NCBI GenBank assembly: GCA_949752795.1
Contig: OX457061.1
Span: 121,788,152 to 121,852,151, forward strand
Direction: 5' to 3'
Source: Hyperoodon ampullatus
Taxonomy: Eukaryota; Chordata; Mammalia; Artiodactyla; Ziphiidae
DNA: 64,000 nt
This document shows, piece after piece, positions 22,237-33,645 of this stretch. The notes under the pieces were generated by a model. The model was not told the DNA's origin. It did not search any database and saw only the letters and a program-made list of their open reading frames with translations. A program made the translations under genes and the position numbers. Position 1 is the first letter of the stretch, and every line of letters starts with the position of its first letter.

Positions 22237-23596
22237 AAGAATAGACTGTTCAGTAGTAATACCACACCACATCCTTAGCTTGGCTATATTGAGAGCTACA
22301 AATGGATTTTATACAAATGATTTCTGCATGAAATTATCAAGATCAATAATGAAGTTGTTACAGTTCAACTTTCTGTGGGACCCCCAGGCAAGCAGAGCAG
22401 GTATAAATCGGTGCCTGGTGTGTATGGAAAGCCTTGAGCTTCACATGCATGTTTTCACTTCCCTTTAAACAGCAGTTACCCTAGAACTCCACGAACTCAA
22501 AAACAACCACATCTGCCAGAAAACGTACCCACACTTCCAATTTCTGTATAAAATAAGCTTGCCTTCTTATTCACAGCTGTTATCAAACCCGATGACCAAA
22601 CTGATAAATTCTGCTGTGATCCATGCATTTCAAATGCATGAAGAACTCCCAAGGCCAAAGTGAAAATGCAAGGAGAAAATTTTCCGCAACACTTATTAAA
22701 CTGTGAATGTTCTACTAATTCTGTCCTTAGGAAAAGAACACACAGACGTGTTGGAGAGAGCATTTTTCCACATAGACATGTTTATCTCTAACATTTCATT
22801 TTTAGATTGAAAGAACACTCATCTGGAAACAAAGATCCTGACTTCACATAAGTACAAAAGCAGAGCAAAATCTCAAATTCTTCACTTAAACCCCTCTACA
22901 AGCGTTTCTACATCCTGTATAAACCATTTTTCTAGGAACAGAAGATTCTTTAAACATGTCTTTGGAAGATCTAAAGATGAATGCAGATCTGATTTTATTT
23001 GGAAATAATATCTTCATTCTATCCCAAAGAAGAGATCTGATTAAATGAAGTAATTGTATTTCTTTAATGTAAGTGTGAGGTCTTACTTAAGGGGTCTCTG
23101 AATACAAAATCTATGCATGATTGCATGCGTATATATATTAGCAAATGTGTTTGGTACTTGTCAGCATGAATGTTATGCTAAGATGTTAGTGTTTTGGACA
23201 GTAACTCCCCAAGTTAGCAAACTGAAGTCTAATGCCTGAATTTATCTATGTGAATTTGAATGAACTTGATCCAAGCCTTCGTGAGGCCCTAGGCAAAGCC
23301 AGATGTTCATATCCTTAGGCAAATTTCTATACACCACCCACCTGAAGACACTGAGAAATATGGGAAGGAAAAGAGCAAAATTTCTTAAGATGAGCTTCGG
23401 GATCTTGCAGACGGGAGTCTGGGGAAAGCAGCCGGCAATGCTTTGTAAACTGAACACAAGATGTATTCTGACCATTAGCCGTTAACCGTGGTGCTCAAAA
23501 CGAGACATTTTAAACAAAATATGAATGAGATTTTCAGAGAAATACTGTCTCCTTTACAGCAAATTTTGCTCCACGTTGCGGTCTGTTTTTCACATT

Positions 23597-23612
23597 TTGC
23601 CACCTAGTGGAC
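23597..23612 (-). promoter_or_regulatory. CTCF core motif (candidate binding site)
   Basis: On the minus strand the sequence reads TCCACTAGGTGGCAA, which fits the core CCASYAGRKGGC of the CTCF consensus at every core position (CCACTAGGTGGC). It lies in unique sequence, 3 kb left of the first CpG island, with the motif pointing left. Binding is inferred only from the motif. Confidence 0.55.
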
Positions 23613-23689
23613 AGCCTGAAAACTACAAGATTCCCCTCCCCCGACCCAATGATTAATTTCCATACTCTCCAGGAAGAATTGCCCTGAGT

Positions 23690-23790
23690 CAACCTAGGGC
23701 AAGGATTTTCTTTGTTTTGTGCACTGGTGCTCCTGGAACAGTGCCCGGCACTTAGTAAGCCATAGTAGATAGCTGTTTAATAAAGGATCA
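23690..23790 (+). repeat. L2 3'-end fragment
   Basis: GGGCAAGGATTTTCTTTG, GAACAGTGCCCGGCACTTAG and a closing TTTAATAAAGGATCAG match the L2 3' terminus ('gggcagggattttgtctg ... gaacagtgcctggcacatag ... aataaatatttg'). Confidence 0.7.
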
Positions 23791-26774
23791 GTTACCACTG
23801 GAGGTACACTCCATTTAAGGATTATTAGTATGGAGAATGCCATCGAAAATATAGCTACAGTATGGTGTTGGTGAAATATGTTTCCTAACTGAAATAAAAG
23901 TTCCAAATTATTTCAAAAGTAAAGGGTGGTCTGTAGTCTCAGGTTAGAGCAATATCTACATAGCTCAGTAGGAACAGGAGATGTCTTCATTGCTCTGTGT
24001 AGACAGATCATCCAGATATTTCAGTTTGATATGAGCACCTGTCTCTCCTTCACCCCAACTGCTCCAAATAAAACTAAATTTACCCTGGAAAATGCCCTTT
24101 CTCCTTTGACTAAAAGCCATGACTGGTTTTCTTCTTGCTTTAGGCTGTGATACTTCTTATTCCCTTTTTTGTTACCAAAAATTTTTAAACCCATTTAGCC
24201 CTCTTTTTATAAAAAGAATACATATGCATATGTATAAATATATGTTTTTCTTTTTCAAAATAACATTCCATGCTTCTACTTCAATGAGACTAAAGTGTTA
24301 ATGATTCTTAAACATATTTCTCCTGGCATAAAGATTGGTAATTTTCAAAAGCAGAAAAATGATCATAACTTTTAAATTCAGTATTCCTCTAATGTCTTTT
24401 TGATTTTTCAAACTGTCTTTTGAAAATATTTTAAAAAGCAAAACATATGACTATGTTTTAGTACCTTAACATTTAGGCTAAAAAAATTCATAGGTAATCC
24501 ACCTCAAATTTCTTTCTCAGGAGAATTAATTTCTATTCTGAAATCAGCAAAATAAGTATACATATAACATATGCTAGTAGTTCATTAAAAGAACTTATTC
24601 TTTTTGTTTTCAAATCAGGCTGATCTTAGGTTGACAATTTCCTAACATGTTTTCATAATATATTGTTGAGATACAAAGCTTGCTTTCTTTTTTAGCTGAA
24701 AGCATGTATATTCATTATGTAAAACTCATTTATGTTACATACTTTAAAAGTGGAAGTTGCAATGCAACTGCTTTCTAAGGTGATTTTTGCCCCTCTTAAA
24801 AAGGTTTAAGTAGTATTTTTATAAGTAAAATCATTTCTTACATATTTGGGTGACTGAGTATAACATCAGATGTACATACAAAACATATGCAAGAAAAACA
24901 AAGTTTAGAATAACATTTTAATTATTTTTTAGTGTATGTGAAATAATTTGTTTTTCTCATCTCTGTCCCAGGGTCAAGGTCTATAGCATTTATTGGAACC
25001 AGCTATTTCTCTCATTTTCATAAGGTCCCAGGAGGCAATAGTCATACATTGTTACTTCAGCCTTCAAAGAGGCAAAGCAGTACAGAGCCCTGTACTATAA
25101 TAGACAACACAAAACAGTCCCAATTTCAGTTCCTGTTACACTGACAAGTCTCTTCAGGTAAGAGATGGAAACATTCTTTTATCATTATAAGGTTAGTGAC
25201 AATTTTAATGGAATAAAAAGATTATTCTTACTGCATCGGGGATAGAAGTTCGGGGTGTGGGTATTGGGGGGGGAAGATGTCTTTTCCCTTTTATGTTTGT
25301 GTTGTTTGGAAGTTCTCTTTAATTGGCTTAAAGCTAGCTCATAATCTCAACATTAATACTGACAATCAAAGCTATTGAGGACACATTATTTATAGAGCCT
25401 GACCAAAGAATTCAATGTACATATTTTTTAATTAAAAGAGGATAAGTAGTTGATTTTCTACCTGAGAGGTTTTGTCTTTTAACATCAATAATATAGTATT
25501 CCTTGCATTTGCTCTACCATTGTGACTAGAAATATTCTAAATTTAGCTTATTCGCCTCAAACACACAATGTGTAACATTTTTAAAACAAATAAGAGTTTC
25601 AAAATTAACTTTTCCTGCCTGATATGCATGACTTATGTGGGAAAAGAGTGAAAATCACACAAACACACATTCACATAGAGAAGTTATGGAAATTAGAGAG
25701 AAAGAGGGGAAAAAAACCCAACAAATATCTCTAAAGTTGTTGAAAATCTTTCAAATAGACAATTCCTTCAGATTTTATATTTTGATATAATTTGCTGTTT
25801 AAACAAAAAGTCCTCTCATTTGGGAGAGGGGTTTTTTAAAGATAAAAATAAATCAAGAAAAGTAATAATACAATATGTGCTTAAACTAAACGACTTCTGT
25901 TTTGTTGTAAAATACATATAGCATAAGAGAACTGTGTTTCATAAAAGTGTAAAGTTTATAAATGACAGTTTCATATGGGCAGAGATGAAATGTATGTAAA
26001 TTACGTTTTAATATGTTAATGTTTTATAATCTAGGAAGATGATACACCATTTTAGTCTTGCTTTTTAATGATCTCTTGCAAATATTCATTTACTACTTTT
26101 CAATCCACACCTAGGAATTAAGAAGAAAAACCTGTTGAAACCAGAGTTAGTTGTTGTTTCTTGGTTTAAATGGGGCAAATTCTGATTTCATAGAGGAGAA
26201 CTTATTATGACAACTTCTAAAACACAGTGACCGTGTTTTTAGCGTTTCGTGTACGTGCCAGATAGTTACAAAACATTTTGCTTCAAAATAACTGTGTATG
26301 TTTAAAAAGCCAAAGGTACGATTTTTTCTGCAAAGTCAAGTTTTATAATCAAACAGCATCAGCTTAGAATGACTGTGGAAACAACTAAAAGAACTACATT
26401 TTACTACATCAGAGATGGATTTTCTTCATTGTAAGTGTTCTCATAAGAATTATGCGAGCATTTTGTGTGTGGTTATCTTAAAATGTTATGTGCATCTTTT
26501 GAAACACTCTTTTAGTTGCCTTTTTCCTTTCACTTTAACTGTGCTCTGGCGCTTGACGAGCATAAACCGTACCAGGTCCCTTTCAGCGGAGACTCCAAAC
26601 AGAATAAAAGCCATTCAGGGTCTTTAATACATTTAGAGTAATATTTATGGATGAAGGAGGGTTGTCTCCTTCTGAGTTCTGTCGCGTCGGACCATTCCTG
26701 AATCTTCTCATTAACATCTTCTGTGACCTCCACCAGAACTGGGCAAATCCCATGGCCTTAGGAGAGTCTGATCG

Positions 26775-26910
26775 CCTGGGGGTGGCTGCGGTGGGGTTTG
26801 GGTGGGGATGGGGGAGGGTGTGTCTCTCCAGCCCCCTCTCCATCCACTTCTAGGTGTGTGCGTCGTGTGTGTGTGGGGGGGTGGGGGGGTGGGTGGGTGC
26901 GCGCGCGCTA
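26775..26910 (+). other. G-rich tract with G-quadruplex and Z-DNA potential
   Basis: 26779-26820 has at least four G-runs of three to five (GGGGG, GGGG, GGGTGGGG, GGGGGAGGG). After a GTGTG tract, 26875-26898 reads two runs of seven or more G, then two GGG runs, each separated by a single T, which is a textbook quadruplex pattern. It is followed directly by GTGCGCGCGCGC (alternating purine-pyrimidine, Z-DNA-prone). It forms the left shoulder of the first CpG island. Confidence 0.75.
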
Positions 26911-28310
26911 TAAACAAGAGGCACAGCAGGGAAGCAGGGCGCAACGCCTCCAAGACTCCAAACCTCATCCCCGGAGATGCGCGCTTCTCCCGCATCCCTG
27001 CATCCGGGGCGGGGTGGGGGGTGGGGATGGGGGTGGGTTCGAGATTCCACACCTGAGCGAGGGACAGGAGTTTCCGCCCTGTCCTGTTCCAGACCGTGTC
27101 CACGTCTCTCTCTGGAACCAAGTGGACCACAGAGTTGGAAGAAATAGCGCGACTCGTAAAGGGGGACAGCCCCTTGCCCCAGTCTCAAGGGAAAATCTCC
27201 CCGAAACATGGGTGCCTGACTTCAGTTGAACTCTTGGCAATCTTAGTCTCGCGCTTTTGTCCGGAGATGGTTACAAAATGAATTTTCGAATCCCTAGGTT
27301 GGTAAAGGAACCGGGAAGGGTCAGGCCAGCATCCAAGGAACTCATCAGGTGTCCCGCGGCCCCGCCGGAGGCCTGCCCGGCAGAGGCGTTCGCTTCGTGG
27401 TGCCGGGAGGCCGCCGCCAGCCTCGGTGTTGCAGCTGCTGTGGACGGTGGCTGTAAAAAAAGAAAAAAACAAAAAACAAAACCAGTATATTTGCAACCGG
27501 GTGGAACCTCCTCGCTGCTTCACACAGAGCGAGGTTTGGCCGCTTGCCTGGCGCTGGGGCTAAGGCCACAGCCTCTGCTGGGTTCCGCAGGAGTTCACAT
27601 CTTAAAATAGATGATCAGAGATAGTTCTTCCCCTAGGCAAACGCTCCCCACTCGCCCTCCCCGCCCGCCATCATCAAGGCAATTGGCGTTGAACTCTAGG
27701 GCGACTGGTTCCCACCATCGGCGCGGGATCTGCATCCCGAGCTGGGTCCAGAGCCACGGGGCCCGAGGAAGACACGTCCAGAAGTGGAAACGCCTTCAGT
27801 GAACCGAGGGCTTTGACATTGAATCGAACGAAGCAGGAAGAGCTGCCATCTCCGCGCCCTGGAGCTGTGAGCACTGGCGGGAAGGCCTGGGAGAGGCGTG
27901 CGGCTTGCAGGATCTCCCTCCGCCCTGCGCTGCGCGGTCCTGCCTTAACTCCGCGCAACCCCCAAGTACCGTCCAACCATCCAGGTTCACGGCCAGCTTG
28001 TGTCACCGGCGCATATATCACTGTCAGCCCGGACAGAGAGGGCAGAGCTATCTCACTCGTCCTGGCCACGCCGGCTCTAGGCTGGTTCACTGCCCTGGCT
28101 CAGCGCGAAATGCCCCGACCCGCGGTATTTGCCCCCAGACTTTCCATCCGAGTCTCCTGGGCTCCAAATACGCGCTTGCACTTTATCAGACACGCAAAGG
28201 GCGCGGGGAGATGGTTCTAGCAACCGACCGCCTCAGCACGCCAGGGCCTAATTGCTGTCCAGCAGTCAGAGAGTGCGAGGGCGCATCATCAGATGTCGTT
28301 TTGTGCACGG
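26880..28310. promoter_or_regulatory. CpG island 1, no associated gene recognised
   Basis: GC-rich and CpG-rich block in otherwise AT-rich, CpG-poor desert. By hand count, 27301-28260 holds about 70 CpGs, and the density stays high to about 28310. Such islands usually mark promoters or developmental enhancers. No TATA box or recognised first coding exon was found. Overlapping frames up to 183 codons (27905-28456, +) exist because stop codons are rare in GC-rich DNA, and none shows a known domain. A second G-quadruplex-type run lies at 27006-27037 (GGGGCGGGGTGGGGGGTGGG). It could be the promoter of an unannotated noncoding RNA. Confidence 0.7.
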
Positions 28311-29134
28311 GGAAGCCTGAGCCCATCAAGGTTATAGTGACATTCTCAAGGTCACGTAAAGCTCTAGGAAAAGTGCTGCTTGATCCTAAGTCCCTTGATT
28401 CCCGCTATCACTGCCTGGTCCCTCCACCGTCCAGCCTCTCAAGTTCATTGTTTTAGAGATAGCAGGATGTAAGGATGCTTGTAAAAGGGGAATCAGTATT
28501 TGCTGTCATTGCAATGGATCAGTATAATTTTCAGTGTGATATTTCTAGTTATCGTCCCAGGAATGTACTTCAGATCTTTCCTCATTCTACTTCACAAATT
28601 CAGATACGAGGAATCTCTGGCGATCTTAGATATCAGGGTGTTAGACACCCAATTCACCTCCCCACCGCTTTGGCCCCCGGGCGGTGGGTTCTGGGCGCCC
28701 ATCAAAGCCATGAAGAGGAATTCCGAGCAGAGCCAGAAGACTGGGGAGGTGGGCGACCAGGGGTGGGCGCGGGCGCAGAGAAATGCCGAGCGAGGCGAGT
28801 GGTCAGGCAGTCAGCTTTCACCTTCCCACAAGCTATTAGGGAAGGGACTGGTTTTCATCCAGCAAACTCTGCCCTTAGGCGTTCTGGGCTTGACGCTCTC
28901 GTGACTATTTCTCACTATTCGCATTAATTGTTTTAGCAAAGTACACATACACCCCTCCACACTTTGAGAAAGGTGAGCCATTTCAGATTCTTTGTCCCTG
29001 TGGCTTTATTTATTTATCTATTCATCCATCCATCCATCCATTCATTTAAATCTGGGTTGAAAAGTTGGTAGTCCCCCAAAGCATTTATTTCTGAAGAGGC
29101 CACAGTGATCTCTTCCCTTTTATTCTCATTCAAA

Positions 29135-29173
<39 letters not shown>

Positions 29174-30589
29174 GTCCAACAGTAGAAGAGAGAGAACCCC
29201 CAACCTTCAACTGTCAACTGTTTTCCAAACACGAGATTAATGTTCCCCAGGACTCAGTGGTAACGTGACCTTTCTGTTTTCAGATGTGTTTTTCAACATG
29301 TAATCGTTTGTTTGTTATGTCTCCCGGTGTGGACTCAGGAAAGCTGGGGGAAGGGCTGTGGCTTGCCAGGGGGGAAAATGGATTTAGAGCTAGTTTTTGT
29401 TCCCGCCTCAACACAGGAAAGCGCAGAGCATTTTATTTTTATTTTCCAGAAGATAATCCCCTAGAAAAAAAGAATCCACAATACTGGTACTGAAAAGAAA
29501 TCTGAGCATGTGCTGAGCAACTATTTAAAAATAGCATATCTCTAAACAAAAAGCTAAAATGTTTTTCTTTTAAGTGAGGGGGACTTCTGGGGTTTCCGGT
29601 AATCCTTTTCTTGATCTAGGTAGTTACATAAGATGTATTGTTTTAAATAATTTATCAAGCTTTTTGCATATGATTCATGGCCCTTTTTGGATAGTTATAC
29701 TTCCATTAAGTTTTAAACATCTAAGATGTAGGAAACCTCTGGTATATGTGTATGTCACCAGACCTTCTAAAACTTATTTCTAATAAATTTCCAAACCAAT
29801 ATATTTGTTAAACTGTATTAAGAAATTTACCAGTGACTTGATTTCTAAGTAATAGGTTCTAAATCAGATTGAGAACAATGTACTTGAATCAGTTATTAGA
29901 AAACCAGCATAAAAATTGGATGATTTTCTAATATAGTAAAATATCAAATAAGCAATGAGAATTTAAAGCTTGTCTTAAGAAAATTCCTAAAAAAACAAAA
30001 TAGCTATTTGGTTAAAAAAACGACAACAACCAGACTTCATACTTTAAAACGGTATTTAATTGTTTGAGACCAACTCTTATTAGAAAATGCTTTATCCCAA
30101 AGGAGAATTTTAAGAAGCATCTCAGCTATACTCAAAAGTGAATTTCTGTCACTAGAAAGATGCCAGTTTGAAACGTAATTTCCCTCCATAAAATGTTATT
30201 AGGCTGCTTTCCTGCTGGGTGACTATTTCACCAAGAACCAAAGACTAAATTGCTCTCCCCCCTTAATCAATAGCTTTTATTGCTGGCATCAACCCCACTT
30301 ATGACCCAATGCTGCGCTCCACGCGTTATTTCTTCCTCACTCTCATCATCCCTTTCCTACTCACCCTAAATTTTCTGCGACCCCGTTCAGTCAAAGAAAA
30401 AACCGTGACTCCCAATCTAGGAAGTGATTTTCCGACAAGTGGCTGTGTTGTTGACTCCACGCCCCCCAAACCCCTTCTCTCTCTCTCTGTCTCCTTTCTC
30501 TCTCTGTCTCTCTCTCTAATCGACCCTTCGTTTCCAGGAACGATGCACTGCCCACACCGAGGCTTGCTGCTGCCTTACTTTACAGGCCC
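28311..30589. other. Inter-island sequence with simple repeats
   Basis: About 2.3 kb of unique, moderately AT-rich sequence between the two CpG islands. It carries (CATC)n near 29022-29045, (CT)n at 29138-29167 and a TC-rich run at about 30475-30518. A 150-codon + frame at 28475-28927 has no recognisable domain. An AAG|GTGAGC donor-like site occurs at 28972. Lack of transposons across this interval is notable, but no gene is supported. Confidence 0.45.
29138..29167. repeat. (CT)n microsatellite
   Basis: Fifteen uninterrupted CT units between the two CpG islands. It is polypurine on the minus strand, so it is prone to length change and to triplex (H-DNA) structure. Confidence 0.95.
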
Positions 30590-31640
30590 TTCCGCGGTTT
30601 TATGATTGGTTGCTGTGGTTAGAATGTTTATAGATAATAAGCAACGAATCCGTTTCTTGCCTAATGAATTGCCCCAACCGCGCACCAGCTGATCGCCCGT
30701 AACTAGCTCCAGGACCGAAACTACCCAACTTGGCTGCCGCTCAAAATCAAAGCCGAGTACCCCAAGGTCAGCAGAGGCGTAGTTCCCATTCCCCAGTTCC
30801 CCTGCCCCGCGGCCCACCTCCACGAGAGCTCTGCTCCAGCCGCCCCTCTCCCCGCCAGTGGAAGGGATGAATTCCAATGAACGGAGGCTTTCTTGGCGTC
30901 TGAAAACCTGGCCGCAGATCCAGGGCCTGGGCGCACGCACTCCGGGGACAGTGGCGCTGGGTCCGCAGCAGCTCTAACGTGGCCGCACCGGCCCCTCTGT
31001 CTTCGGGCGGCGCACAACCCACGGGCAGTTTGAATCGTCCTGGTTCTGAAGGGGGTTGTGCCCGTGGAAGATGCAAAAGGCTGGCGTCGGCCGGGGCGCG
31101 CGCCCCCGCGCCCCCGCGCGACCGCGGCTGGAAGGAGAGGGAGGGTGTAGGAAAGGCGCGAGCTGGTTAACACTTTGCAATCTAGTCTGAAATCAAGAAA
31201 ATGTCTGTTCAGACTCCCAAGAGACGCGGAAACCGTGGATGATCTGCCAGAAGCATCGCAAGAACAGAGGAAACCAACCTCTGGGGTGAGCTTCTTGTAT
31301 ACACATTATGGCAGCTGCACGCGTTCTCGGTCAGTAGCTGGGGGCAGGGGCTGTGACGATGGCGACGGGGGGCCGGGAGCCGAATCTGGCATCTCCGTTG
31401 GCCTTGCGTCGAGGGAGTAGAATGTCTAGTTTGGTCTCTGAGCGGCCGAGAGGACACTGGTGTTGGCCGCGGAGGATCCCCTATCCGTAAGGACCCCCAG
31501 GAGGGAAGCCGAGAAAGAGTCTAAACCGGAAGGTCCAAGATCAACAATTCTCTTACCCGAGCCGTTTCCAAAAGGCGTTTACCAGTTAGCTGTATTTCGA
31601 ATGAATACAATTCCTTTACGTAGTAGTTTGAAAGGTCTGC
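30590..31640. promoter_or_regulatory. CpG island 2, no associated gene recognised
   Basis: Second CpG-dense block; 31081-31140 alone has about thirteen CpGs, in alternating GCGCGC and CCCCCGCG runs. Its left edge carries GATTGGTTGCTGTGGTT at about 30605, which contains an inverted CCAAT box and a RUNX-type TGTGGTT. GTTTATAGATAATAAGC follows, with forkhead- and GATA-like matches. A GTGAGC donor-like site at about 31285 could end a + strand first exon. These are motif-level observations. Frames of 60-150 codons on both strands show no known domain. Confidence 0.7.
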
Positions 31641-31984
31641 AGTTGTGGTTTATACATTTGATGTTTATGCTGCCTTCCATCTGGGCCCCCCCGGTTCCCG
31701 GGATCGCTTTTCTCCAAGAATCCCAGGAAGGGTCGTTAGGAGTGCTCACTTCCCTCCCCACGCCACAGCCCCCAACCCACGTGTGATTTCGCTTCCCTTT
31801 ATGGTAAAGAGTAGGCGAGGGTGTTGTTGAGTCAGGACCTTATCTTCCTGGGTGGCCACTGCTTCCCAAAACTGTGGGTAGAGAGCACTTCAGTCCCAGT
31901 GTCTTCCTTCCTTCACTGGTTTTGGTTTGTAAATCCCATTGTTTCATGGTGGTGGGCAGGGAGGGGCACTTCTGCTGTTCTACC

Positions 31985-32110
31985 ACTCAGTGAACAAATA
32001 TGTATTGGATGCCTACTGGTCCAGGTGTTCCAGACGCAGCAATTAAAAAGTAAAACAACAACAACAACAAAACCCTTTTCTAGAGCTTCCACTCTAGCGG
32101 GGAGGATCAG
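31985..32110 (-). repeat. L2 3'-end relic with internal (CAA)n
   Basis: CTCAGTGAACAAATATGTATT, GGATGCCTACTGGTCCAGG, then after the (CAA)n run TAGAGCTTCCACTCTAGCGG match reversed L2 ('tgcctactatgtgccagg ... tggagcttacattctagtggg'). Confidence 0.65.
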
Positions 32111-33626
32111 GTTTATATTAGGACTCACTTTGGGCTGGACACTGAGAGGATGTGGTTTTGAATAGCAGCATAAGGCACAGTCCTAGCCATCTGGCTGGAA
32201 CCTCTCCTTGTCACCTAAGAGGTTTCTTTATTGTGTGCAGTCCTATTACATAATAAATCAAGTCACACTGCCTTTCTTTCCCCAGCCTTTCCACAACGCG
32301 TACCTGCCGTGTTACAGAGCAGATAGCAACACCCTCTACCCTTTTCCCCTCGATAAGCCCACTTCCATCTGTGGGGCAGTGGGAGAAGGGTGTTGCTTCT
32401 CAACTAGTGTTGGTCTTGACTCGAGCCATGGAGTCAACAGTTCAATCTTTTTAGTGTCGTCTATGGAATCTTGGCCCCATGGACCTTCAGTGACACAAGG
32501 CCAACTCCAAGACAAAAAGCAGGTCATGTCCCTCAGTGACAGAGGGGGTTTTCTCCCTCTACCTACCTGGGATCTCACTGCCTCTTCCTCTCTGGGGACA
32601 GAGGTGTTGCCTGGGGAAGACTTAGCATCTCCTCAAGGGCAGCCAGAACTGACCAAGTTTCCAGGCAGTGTCTGATTTTGCTGGAAAGTCTTTCAATCCC
32701 TCTCTCTTTCTCCACTGAAAGCCTGCCCTGGGAAGTTGCCCATTTACTACCAAGGCAAGGCAGCCTTCAGGGCCTGAGCGATTTTGCCTGAGCCTGGGGC
32801 TATGGCCTGCCCCCCTTCTGGGGGCAGGGATGCTGATTTAATTGCCCCTTGATGAAGAAGAGAGTTGAAAATGATCCACAAAGGAGAAGACTAAAAACCA
32901 AGGCAAAAAACCCTCCTCGAGCTGTGTGATTATTTTCTCTGTCTTTGCTGTTTGATTTGAACTTGCCTCATTAGAAATAAAAATAAATAAGAACACAAAA
33001 CATTGATTGGTTCTCCAGCACTGAATGTGTGTGTGCATGGTTGATACAGAGAGAAGAGAAAATAGATCCTGGTTGCTTAAGAAAAGGAAGAAGTAACTTA
33101 TGTAAATAGAGCTTTAGAAAAAGACACCCAGAATGTTCAGGAAGAGTGAGCATCCTACTATCGGTCCCTTCACAGATGCCAGGGGACTGGGAGGCTGGGT
33201 GTGAGTGACCAGCAGGGCTCCTTGGATGTAGCTGCACATCAAACAATGGCGAGGAACAGGACATGATTTTATCTGATCATCTTTAGAGGGGTGTTTGGAC
33301 TTCGGTGTGGCTTCTGAATGTGATGGACAGTAGACTTTGCAGAAGAGAGGGCTCTTACCTGCAGGAAGGTACAGCTGTTCCTTGGATCTTGACCATGCTA
33401 CCTGCCGTAGAGATGGTGTGCACGCCAACACATGCGCAGTCCTGGGCCCCGCGGACCTTGGGGCGCTCCGGGTGGGTGTCCCTTCCCACAGGTGTTGCCT
33501 GAAGAAAATTGAGGTCCAGAGGGCTCTTCTTTAGCCTCAAGTAGCATCCTGGATGACTCTTTGATGTCCAGGGCTTACAGCCTGCAGAAAAGGGAAAATG
33601 CATGTGAAAGCACTTCTTCAACTGTA

Positions 33627-33645
33627 AAGGATTAGGTGGCGCTAT
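33627..33645 (+). promoter_or_regulatory. CTCF-like motif (partial)
   Basis: Plus-strand TTAGGTGGCGCTA matches the 3' two-thirds of the CTCF motif exactly (YAGRKGGCRS plus TA), but the upstream CCA is GGA, so the match is partial. It lies 2 kb right of CpG island 2 and points right, opposite to the motif at 23597. Confidence 0.4.

Larger units (their letters stand above)
22254..26770. other. Intergenic AT-rich unique sequence between SINE and CpG islands
   Basis: About 4.5 kb almost free of young repeats. It contains a CTCF-like motif at 23597-23612, an L2 3' end at 23690-23790 and a possible + strand exon at 24972-25157 (see findings). No protein-coding gene was recognised. Low repeat load compared with flanking DNA may point to purifying selection on regulatory sequence, but this needs an alignment. 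Confidence 0.4.

Noticed and set aside
27905..28456. 183-codon plus-strand frame in CpG island 1
   Set aside because: GC-rich DNA has few stop codons. Several frames are open in parallel on both strands, with low-complexity Pro/Arg/Ser composition and no recognised domain.
29020..29167. CRISPR-like regular repeats
   Set aside because: These are simple CATC and CT microsatellites in a mammalian genome; there are no repeat-spacer units.
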